A stretch of 46,306 bases of DNA, from the NCBI GenBank assembly GCA_024277255.1, contig JAJRVQ010000192.1, positions 1 to 46,306 on the forward strand, written 5' to 3'. The stretch's first letter is position 1. Every line of letters begins with the position of its first letter. The translations under genes were made by a program, and so were the position numbers. This DNA comes from Acidobacteriota bacterium (lineage in GTDB: Bacteria > Acidobacteriota > Thermoanaerobaculia > Multivoradales > SZUA-115). Shown one piece after another: positions 35,149-41,963 of this stretch. A model generated the notes under the pieces. That model saw only the letters and a program-made list of their open reading frames with translations, searched no databases and was not told the DNA's origin.

Positions 35149-37214
35149 GGCCGCGGCCGGGCGCCCGAAATTCTCTGGCCGGCTTTGTGACCGGCAAGCT
35201 TGGGATGGCGCTGGTCCTGTTCACACTGCTCGAGGTGAACTACCCGCGGTTGCGACCTCAATCGCAGCTGGTCATCTTCACCGCCTGCGGACTGATTCTC
35301 TGTTTCCTCAATCGCCCCTTCCTGGGCACCAAGACGACCGGCCGGCCACTGGCGGCACGCATCGTCGACGGCCTGTTGATCGCCGCCACCTTGGGCGTCA
35401 GCAGCTACCTGGTCACCCAGAGCCAACCACTGTTTCGTTCCTGGTGGGCGCGGGGGCAAGAGCTCGGCAACCGCGCCGGAGGCGAAACGAGCCTCGATCT
35501 CGCCGTCGGCCTGCTGGGGTTGATCCTGGTGCTCGAAGGGGCTCGCCGTGCCGTCGGCTGGACCCTTCCGCTGCTCGCCACCGTCTTCGTGCTCTACGCC
35601 CGGCTGGGGCCGCACCTACCCGGCTGGCTCCTGCCCCATCGCGGCTACGACTTCGACCGCATCGCCGCCCAGACCTTCCTCCACGGCCAAGGGGTCTTTG
35701 GCATCGCCCTTTCGGTGATGTTCTCCTACGTCTTCCTGTTTGTCGTCTTCGGCGCCATTTTGGAAGTGACCGGCGCCACCGGCTTCATTCTCAAACTGGC
35801 CCAACGGCTGCTGCGCCGCAGCACCGGCGGGCCGGCCAAGGTGGCGGTCCTCGCCAGCGGCCTGATGGGCTCGCTCTCCGGCAGTGCCGTGGCCAATACC
35901 GCGACCACGGGCACCTTCACCATTCCGCTGATGCGCGCCTCCGGCTTCCGCGCTCACATCGCCGCCGGAATCGAGGCCGCGGCCAGCTCCGGCGGCGCCC
36001 TGATGCCACCGGTGATGGGCGCCGGCGCCTACATGATGTTGGAACTGGTCGAGCCCCAGGTCACCTATGTGGCGATCATGCGTGCGGCGCTCATCCCGGC
36101 CCTGCTCTATTACCTCTCGCTGTTCCTCGTCGTCCACTTTCAAGCTCGGCAGAGCGAGGCGACCTCCACCGCCGGTGGCAACAATACGGCCCACAACAGG
36201 GCCCACGGTGAACGCACCGGCTCACCACCGGACGACCCACCTGACGACCTACCTGACGGCAAATCCGAAAGCGACACTGCAACGCCGTTTTCGGGTCTGA
36301 TCTTCGGCCTATCGCTGCTCACCCTGATCGTCTTGTTGGTAGCCCACTATTCACCCTTCCGCGCCGTCAGCGTCGCCTTGGCGGTGGCCGTCGGGCTCGG
36401 CTTCTTCGCTCCCCGGCAGCCTCTGAACTGGCGCCGTTTGGCCGCCGCCTTGTCCAAGGCGGCCAACGATTCGATCGCGCTGATCTGCGCCGCCGCCTGC
36501 GTCGGCATCTTGCTCGGCGTCGTCACCTTGACCGGCATCGGTACGCAGCTGCCGGCGCTCGTTTTGCCCTTGGCGCAAGACAGCCTCTTCTTGGCGCTGC
36601 TGCTGATCATGGGTTCGACCGTCATTCTCGGCATGGGGCTGCCATCGGCGGTCTGCTACCTGTTGGTGGCGACCCTGATCGGGCCAGCGCTCTCTCAGCT
36701 GGGAGTGATTCCTCTCGCCGCCCACCTCTTCGTCTTCTACTTCGGCCTGATGTCGATGGTGACTCCGCCGGTCGCCCTCGCCGCCTACGCCGCCGCCTCG
36801 ATCGCCGGCACCAGCGTTCTACGAACCGCGGTGAGCGCCTTCCGCTTTGCCCTGCTGGGATTCGTTCTGCCCTTCCTTTTCATCTACCGGCCGGCCCTCC
36901 TGGCACTGGCTCCCGACGGCGATGCGGCGACGAGCACAGCCGGGTTACTGCGCGTCGCGACGATCACCGCAGTCACTGCCTTGGCCATCGTTCCACTGGC
37001 CGCCGCCGTGGTCGGACACCTGTCCACTCCCCTTCGCCACGGCACCCGGCTGGCGCTGATTCTGGCCGGCCTGCTCCTGCTTCTGCCCATCGGGCCTGAA
37101 CTCTCCACCGCGGTACCGCTCACCGCGGCCAACCTCGCGGGTGGTGCTTTGCTGGCGACCGTCGCCGGCTTGAATCGCCGGCGGCTGAGCGACGGAAGGC
37201 AAGGCGCCAACTGA
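35145..37214 (+). CDS. TRAP transporter fused 4TM/12TM permease (DctQM-type)
   Basis: 689 residues and about 17-19 membrane helices: a small-subunit-like front (to about 170), then the large ion-coupled subunit with F-G-A-I-L-E-V-T-G-A-T-G-F (about 203-215), S-G-L-M-G-S-L-S-G-S-A-V-A-N and M-P-P-V-M-G-A-G-A-Y, and later G-M-G-L-P-S-A-V-C-Y and T-P-P-V-A-L-A-A-Y-A. This fused form is the standard partner of TAXI proteins and uses a sodium or proton gradient. A polar Asp/Pro/Ser-rich insert of about 50 residues (about 333-385) separates the two halves of the large subunit and is longer than usual. Convergent with the glycosyltransferase gene. Confidence 0.92.
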   Translation: MRPRPGARNSLAGFVTGKLGMALVLFTLLEVNYPRLRPQSQLVIFTACGLILCFLNRPFLGTKTTGRPLAARIVDGLLIAATLGVSSYLVTQSQPLFRSWWARGQELGNRAGGETSLDLAVGLLGLILVLEGARRAVGWTLPLLATVFVLYARLGPHLPGWLLPHRGYDFDRIAAQTFLHGQGVFGIALSVMFSYVFLFVVFGAILEVTGATGFILKLAQRLLRRSTGGPAKVAVLASGLMGSLSGSAVANTATTGTFTIPLMRASGFRAHIAAGIEAAASSGGALMPPVMGAGAYMMLELVEPQVTYVAIMRAALIPALLYYLSLFLVVHFQARQSEATSTAGGNNTAHNRAHGERTGSPPDDPPDDLPDGKSESDTATPFSGLIFGLSLLTLIVLLVAHYSPFRAVSVALAVAVGLGFFAPRQPLNWRRLAAALSKAANDSIALICAAACVGILLGVVTLTGIGTQLPALVLPLAQDSLFLALLLIMGSTVILGMGLPSAVCYLLVATLIGPALSQLGVIPLAAHLFVFYFGLMSMVTPPVALAAYAAASIAGTSVLRTAVSAFRFALLGFVLPFLFIYRPALLALAPDGDAATSTAGLLRVATITAVTALAIVPLAAAVVGHLSTPLRHGTRLALILAGLLLLLPIGPELSTAVPLTAANLAGGALLATVAGLNRRRLSDGRQGAN

Positions 37215-37480
37215 GCGTCGAGTTTTTCTTACAAAATCTCTGTCACGCTCAACGGCTCCCATGACACCTCCCTGGATAGATACCAAGATCGTAGAGGGGG
37301 GACGGGCGTGGCAGCCCGGCGCGGTTCTTATTCCCCATGGGAATCGCGCCGGGAACCAACCCTCCCCCAGACTCCGCACCGGGCTGCCCAAGGCTGGCAG
37401 ACCGGTGGCTGAGTCTGCTTTGTCCCGCGGTCGCGCTCGGTGGCTGTGCGGGTGAGTTGTGCTTTGCGCCCGCCGGAGCA
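37215..37480. other. Intergenic region with nested inverted repeats between convergent genes
   Basis: No gene is supported. Strong pairings: ATTCCC/GGGAAT (37330-37335 with 37339-37344) stacked inside CCGGCGCG/CGCGCCGG (37316-37323 with 37345-37352); GGCAGCCCGG/CCGGGCTGCC (37310-37319 with 37379-37388); and a G-run near 37295-37300 that can pair with CCCTCCCCC (37360-37368), crossing the previous stem. Could serve both genes as a 3' structure, or be a structured RNA or repeat. Confidence 0.55.
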
Positions 37481-39508
37481 TCACCGGCCGGTTGCCGCCT
37501 CCTCAGCCAGCCGGCGCCAACCGCCGGCCCAGCGAGAGTGGCCGGCCGCGTCGAGAGAATCGGCCATGCGTTGTCGATACGTCAGTGCGTCATCCTGACC
37601 ATCGAGAGAGCCGAGCACATCGGCGAAGCTTCGCTCGACGCGGCGCAGCTCCTCCAACTCCTCTCTCAGCTCCAGGACTCGCTCCCCCGCTCGAACGTTG
37701 CCCGCCGAGGCCAGCTTTCGGGGGTTGATCTCGTAGGAGCGTTCGAAAGCCGCCAGGGAACGCTCCACCAATCCGTCGCGCCGGTAGATCAGCCCGAGGT
37801 TGTAGAACAGCACGTCATTGTTCGCCGCCCACCGCATCGCCTCGGCGAACTGACGTTGAGCCCGCGGCCAATCGCTCTTTTCAGCGGCGACCCCCTGCAT
37901 GTAGTGGTACTGGCCGACCAGGTTCGAGGTCAGGTAATCCTTCGGTACCCGGGGATCCTCTTCGCCGGGCAGTCGCGGCGGAAGCGGCGGCGGCCGCTGC
38001 GGTTCCGCTCCGGCGAGAACAGCTTGGAAGGCCAGCCCGGTCGCCACCAAGTCCAGTTGCGCGAGGGTCCAGTTGGGGTGATGGCTGAAGAAGAGAGGTT
38101 CGCGATCCGGTTCGAAGTGCAGGGGCGGCAACTCCGCGCCGCCGACACCCAGCGGGACCAGGTGAACATCGGGACGCACCTTCTCGACCCACTGCAGATA
38201 GAGCAAGACGAACAGAACGTTGTCATCGCTGGCCGCCAGGATGGCGCCCGGAGGTAGTCCCTCCAGCAGGGTGCGGCTATAGGCGTCGGCGATCTCAAAC
38301 CGGCTGCGGTCGAAATCTCGCCAGCCTCCTAGCAACAAGGCCGCCGGCAAGCACAGGGCGAGGAGCGCTACGCCAAGAGCGCGACCCCTCACCGGTTCTG
38401 CTCCCACCTTGGACCTGGCCACCCACTCCACCACCCTTTGCAGGCCGAATCCGGCCAGCAAAGCCACCATCAGGTAGGCCGGAATGTAGTAGCGATGCCA
38501 GATGAAGAGATCGCTGCGCGAACCGTGGAATGCCATGGCCACGAAGTTGGCGGCGATCACCACCAGGGCCAATAGCGTCGCCGGCCGCCTGGAGCCGACC
38601 GGCCGGTCCTTGCGCAACGCCATCGCAACACCGAGTACCGCCAGCGCGCCGCCCAGCCACAGCGTTTCCTCACCGACGCCGAGCAGGAAGTTCCCACCGA
38701 TCGGCACCAAGTCCCGCGGCCCTTCGAGCCATGACCGGTCCCAGAAATCCCGCCGCAACACGACGTCAAAAAAACGGCCCGGCGTCTGTGGATCCCCCCA
38801 ATCGAGAGGTGGATTCATCCGCGAGCGCAGCGGCAGGTAGAGATACGGCGTCAGGCCGGCGGCAAAGGCCGCCAGCCAGCCAGCCCAACGCTTGACTCTG
38901 AGGACCGCAGCCCCCTCTTCGGCGACCGCGAAGACCACCAAGGCCACGCTGACTAGCGCCATGAAGGTGTGGTTGCTGGCGCCAAGACCGCAGAGAAAGA
39001 AAGCCGGCCAGAGTCTGGTGCTCCCCGCCTTCTCCCGGTTTCGGCCCGCCAGAGCCGCCCACAGGGCGGCACAGAGAAGAAGGGCGTTGAGAGCATAGAC
39101 ACGCTGAATGTTGGCCTGACTCCACAAGCTGGGTGCCCAGGCGGCCATCAGCGCCACGAAGAGGGCCACCGGACGGCTCAGCTCAAGGCGACGCCCGACG
39201 GCGAAGAGCAGGCTCGTCGCACCCGCCGCGCAGACCGCGCTGAACAGGCTCATGCGCAGCGCCACCGAACCGAGCGGCACCAGCCGGATCCACAGCCAGC
39301 CGAGCAGGACATAGAGCGGATAGCCGGACGGGTGGGGAATCCCCAGAGTAGCCGCCGCCGTCACCAGCTCTCCGCTGTCACCGACGAAGATCGTCCGGCT
39401 CGCCCCCAGCGCATAGACGGCCAGCAGACCGGCGAAGAGCAACACCGGATAGACCGCGTCGCTTCGCTGTTTCGGGCCGGCTCCCATGGCTCGCCATGCT
39501 ACCTTCAT
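37481..39508 (-). CDS. DUF2723 (GT117, TMEM260-like) membrane glycosyltransferase with TPR tail
   Basis: 675 residues. About 10-12 membrane helices (to about 410), with the family's first-loop motif V-G-D44-S-G-E47-L-V-T-A-A-A-T-L-G-I-P-H-P-S-G-Y-P; the acidic residues are the expected catalytic site of this GT-C fold. The soluble end (about 410-675) includes TPR-like helices (L-F-Y-N-L-G-L-I-Y-R-R-D-G-L-V-E-R-S-L-A-A-F-E-R-S). The human relative TMEM260 is a protein O-mannosyltransferase, so transfer of a sugar to exported proteins is a reasonable inference. ATG 39508 lacks a good ribosome site; ATG 39487 in the same frame is possible. Only 38 bp separate it from the divergent VOC gene. Confidence 0.88.
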   Translation of the reverse strand: MKVAWRAMGAGPKQRSDAVYPVLLFAGLLAVYALGASRTIFVGDSGELVTAAATLGIPHPSGYPLYVLLGWLWIRLVPLGSVALRMSLFSAVCAAGATSLLFAVGRRLELSRPVALFVALMAAWAPSLWSQANIQRVYALNALLLCAALWAALAGRNREKAGSTRLWPAFFLCGLGASNHTFMALVSVALVVFAVAEEGAAVLRVKRWAGWLAAFAAGLTPYLYLPLRSRMNPPLDWGDPQTPGRFFDVVLRRDFWDRSWLEGPRDLVPIGGNFLLGVGEETLWLGGALAVLGVAMALRKDRPVGSRRPATLLALVVIAANFVAMAFHGSRSDLFIWHRYYIPAYLMVALLAGFGLQRVVEWVARSKVGAEPVRGRALGVALLALCLPAALLLGGWRDFDRSRFEIADAYSRTLLEGLPPGAILAASDDNVLFVLLYLQWVEKVRPDVHLVPLGVGGAELPPLHFEPDREPLFFSHHPNWTLAQLDLVATGLAFQAVLAGAEPQRPPPLPPRLPGEEDPRVPKDYLTSNLVGQYHYMQGVAAEKSDWPRAQRQFAEAMRWAANNDVLFYNLGLIYRRDGLVERSLAAFERSYEINPRKLASAGNVRAGERVLELREELEELRRVERSFADVLGSLDGQDDALTYRQRMADSLDAAGHSRWAGGWRRLAEEAATGR

Positions 39509-39546
39509 CGCCCGAGCAATCCATCACCACCTCCAAGGAGCACCCG

Positions 39547-39933
39547 ATGAGCGACACCCAGCACCCCAAGGTCGGCACCGTCGGCTGGAGAGACCTGACC
39601 GTCGACGATGCCGAATCCTTGAGCGCTTTCTACCAGCAAGTCGTCGGCTGGCAAGCGAGCCCCGTGGATATGGACGGCTATGACGACTTCGCGATGAGCG
39701 CCGAGGACGGCACTGCCGTCGCCGGCATCTGCCACGCGAAGGGTGGCAACGCCGGCTTGCCGGCGCAGTGGCTCCTCTACATCCACGTCGCCGACCTCGA
39801 CACCAGTATCGCAAGCTGCCTGAAACTCGGCGGCAAGGTCATCGCGCCGGCAAGAACGATAGCCGGGCAAGGACGCTTCTGCGTCATCCAAGACCCGGCC
39901 GGAGCGGTCGCGGCGCTCTTCGAAGCCTCCTGA
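39547..39933 (+). CDS. VOC (glyoxalase/bleomycin resistance fold) protein
   Basis: 128 residues, one vicinal-oxygen-chelate domain made of two beta-alpha-beta3 units: the first opens with G-T-V-G-W-R-D-L-T-V-D-D-A and F-Y-Q-Q-V-V-G-W, the second with L-Y-I-H-V-A-D-L-D-T-S, ending in I-Q-D-P-A-G-A-V-A-A-L-F. Members bind metals or small molecules (glyoxalases, dioxygenases, drug-binding proteins); the function here is unknown. AAGGAG is 6 bases before ATG 39547; an earlier in-frame ATG at 39496 would overlap the divergent gene and lacks this site. Convergent with the next gene. Confidence 0.88.
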   Translation: MSDTQHPKVGTVGWRDLTVDDAESLSAFYQQVVGWQASPVDMDGYDDFAMSAEDGTAVAGICHAKGGNAGLPAQWLLYIHVADLDTSIASCLKLGGKVIAPARTIAGQGRFCVIQDPAGAVAALFEAS

Positions 39934-39948
39934 ACGGAGCGGGCGCGG

Positions 39949-41520
39949 TTACTTCGCCGCCTGCTGCCAGCGCCACAGGGACATGGCCGGCAGGGTGATG
40001 GTGGATGGCAACTTGACGATCTTTCTCACCACCCCGCTCTCGGTCATGATCTCGAGGCGTCCATCCTCATCGTCGAGGCCCTGCAAGATCACTTGCAGAC
40101 TTCGCCCTTGCTGGCTGAAATTGCCGCCGTAGATGAACAGCTGCCCGTTGCTGCCGCGCACCGCGTTGGCGCGAATCGACGACTCATCGTTCATCGTTGC
40201 GCTGAGCAACTTGCCACGATGAAAATGGCTCAGGAAAGCCTGCGCTGCCGCGTGACGGCTCAGCTGGCCAGCGGGCAGCAAGGCTCCGTGAGGCCATTCT
40301 TCCGGCAGGTCCTCCGGAAACCAGGTCCAAGCGAGGAAAGTGAGAGCCGGGCTGGCCAAAGCCTCCCTCACCAGGTCGGCGTGGGCCATCACCACGGGCC
40401 ACGGTCTGGGCTCTTGCGAATGGGTGGCGTGGTTGTTCATGTGGCCTTGAATGGCGTTTTCCAGTAGCACCGAAGCCATCGCCGGACCTGTATCCCCCCA
40501 ATCGGCGGGCTGGACGGTGAGATACTTCCTCTGACGCAAGCCGGTCGCCAACATTTTGCGGATGTTGGGTCCGGTCAACGGTGTGCGACCGTCCGCGCCG
40601 GCAGTGATACCTCCGACGCCGCGGTATCGATGCAGATCCATGGCAACTCCCGGAACCGCGTGCAACTCCCGGTACAGATAGCGGTTCCACGAGATGGCTT
40701 GTTCGTATTTCACACCCGGAATATCGGTCGAGTCCGAGGCGCACGCGACGACGATCACCTTGGGATCGACGATCCTCTGGCGAATGCGCCGCACCAGCTT
40801 CGCGTAGCTCAGCACGGCGGGGGAGGGATTGTGCAGCCCGTAGTGGCGCCATTCCGTGCCGGCTGACAGATAGACCCGTCCCAGCTCATTCCAGCCCGGC
40901 TGGCGCTTCATGTACTCGATCAGTCGGTAGGCGTGGTCGGCGATCTGCTCGATTGTCGCATCCGAGAAGACGTGGTCGCAGAAGCCGGGCCCCCAGCGGG
41001 GGTTCTTGCCATCGACCACCGCCAGCGGCACCGCCACGGTGAGGGCTTCCAGATGCCACATCCGGGCCAGGGTCATCAGGTCGCCGACGCCCACCACGGT
41101 GGTCTCGCACCAGGTGCTCACTCGTCCGAGCACCGAGACACAGTCGGGGCTGCGCTGCGACCAGGGCTTGGCGCTGTTTTCCCAATTGACCGCCCAGGTG
41201 GAGTAATTGACTCCCCACGGCCAGCTGATATTGCGCATGTCAGCTCGTTGAACCAACGGTGCGTTTTGCCGGCCCAGGTCCTCAATGAACTGCGCATGGG
41301 AGGTGTCGTCCATGCTCTTGGGAGCCACCGGCCACACCAGGTCGCTCTTCCACATGGCGCCCCAACCGATCACTCCCGGTGGAATCTCGCGCACCACCGT
41401 CCGTGGCGAGATGGTCAGCACCACCTCGCCGGCGAGCGCCGGTGTGCCGGGCAACAGCCATCCCAAGACCATCACCATTGCGGCGCAGAACTTGACCATC
41501 CGAGTCCTTCGACTTGTCAT
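39949..41520 (-). CDS. Secreted protein resembling clan GH-A glycoside hydrolases
   Basis: 523 residues: signal peptide to about 30 (P-G-T-P-A-L-A-G), then I-S-P-R-T-V-V-R-E-I-P-P-G-V-I-G-W-G at 37-54, like the opening of GH51 arabinofuranosidase-type barrels. S-A-G-T-E223-W-R-H-Y-G could be the acid/base segment, and D-L-H-R-Y-R-G a barrel strand; a C-terminal beta-sandwich (about 440-523) fits GH51/GH39 layouts. Family assignment is tentative and the nucleophile was not placed. The start ATG 41520 follows AAGGAGG by 8 bases; the open frame continues to 41727, over a terminator-like hairpin, so that part is not coding. It lies downstream of the leader-peptide gene on the same strand. Confidence 0.65.
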   Translation of the reverse strand: MTSRRTRMVKFCAAMVMVLGWLLPGTPALAGEVVLTISPRTVVREIPPGVIGWGAMWKSDLVWPVAPKSMDDTSHAQFIEDLGRQNAPLVQRADMRNISWPWGVNYSTWAVNWENSAKPWSQRSPDCVSVLGRVSTWCETTVVGVGDLMTLARMWHLEALTVAVPLAVVDGKNPRWGPGFCDHVFSDATIEQIADHAYRLIEYMKRQPGWNELGRVYLSAGTEWRHYGLHNPSPAVLSYAKLVRRIRQRIVDPKVIVVACASDSTDIPGVKYEQAISWNRYLYRELHAVPGVAMDLHRYRGVGGITAGADGRTPLTGPNIRKMLATGLRQRKYLTVQPADWGDTGPAMASVLLENAIQGHMNNHATHSQEPRPWPVVMAHADLVREALASPALTFLAWTWFPEDLPEEWPHGALLPAGQLSRHAAAQAFLSHFHRGKLLSATMNDESSIRANAVRGSNGQLFIYGGNFSQQGRSLQVILQGLDDEDGRLEIMTESGVVRKIVKLPSTITLPAMSLWRWQQAAK

Positions 41521-41584
41521 CCTTCTATCCTCCTTGACTGACATAGGCAAATAGCAAGTCGCGTGCCAGCTTGGCCATAAAAGG

Positions 41585-41623
41585 GGCCCGATGGGAAACG
41601 CTTGCGCGCCCGACCATCGGGCC
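41585..41623 (-). terminator. Terminator-like hairpin after the leader-peptide gene
   Basis: Perfect 10-bp stem GGCCCGATGG (41585-41594) / CCATCGGGCC (41614-41623), 19-base loop. Read on the minus strand the stem is followed by CC and TTTTA. It would end transcription of the C25-peptidase and leader-peptide pair before the hydrolase-like gene at 41520. Confidence 0.5.
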
Positions 41624-41665
41624 GATACCAGGGAAACGGTAGCGCCCAAATAGCGGGCGTGGCTG

Positions 41666-41953
41666 CTAAGGCTGTTCTCTGCCTGCGCCGAGCGGCTTGA
41701 AGTTGAAGGGCATACCGCTCTCTCCAACCCCGGGCGAGCCGCCCAGGGTCAAGCCTCTCAGATCTCCGAATGTCGTCAACCGAGGTTGACTGTACGGCTG
41801 TCTACCGCCCGTTGTAGGCGCCGCGCTCGAAGAGTCGCAGCTGCCGTCCTCTCGATCGGGTGGTGTCCTCCGGAAATTCTGCAACGAGCTATCCTCCAAG
41901 GCCAATAGATCAACGGAACGAGAAGGTAGATCCAACATTGTAATTCGATTCAC
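41666..41953 (-). CDS. Lasso-type RiPP precursor-like peptide
   Basis: 95 residues. Residues 54-70 read Y-S-Q-P-R-L-T-T-F-G-D-L-R-G-L-T-L, an exact match to the lasso leader pattern Y-x2-P-x-L-x3-G-x5-T-x (Y54, P57, L59, G63, T69). Cleavage two residues after the Thr position rule gives a core starting G71-G-S-P-G-V-G-E78: Gly at position 1 and Glu at position 8, suited to an 8-residue ring, with a 17-residue tail ending in GREQP. The 50 residues ahead of the leader motif are longer than usual and disordered in appearance. Start: GTG 41953, 8 bp after the C25 stop, with GAGG spanning that stop; ATG 41938 is in frame but has no ribosome site. No cyclase, leader peptidase or RRE protein lies in the window. 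Confidence 0.72.
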   Translation of the reverse strand: MNRITMLDLPSRSVDLLALEDSSLQNFRRTPPDREDGSCDSSSAAPTTGGRQPYSQPRLTTFGDLRGLTLGGSPGVGESGMPFNFKPLGAGREQP

Positions 41954-41959
41954 CGACAA

Positions 41960-41963
41960 CCTC
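41960..41963 (-). promoter_or_regulatory. Ribosome binding site overlapping the C25 stop codon
   Basis: GAGG on the minus strand, formed partly by the TGA stop of the C25 gene, 6 bases before GTG 41953. This favours the GTG start and translational coupling. Confidence 0.5.

Noticed and set aside
37294..37388. Cobalamin or other known riboswitch
   Set aside because: Stems are strong, but the conserved cobalamin B12-box and core sequences are not present, and the element lies at two 3' ends rather than before a gene.
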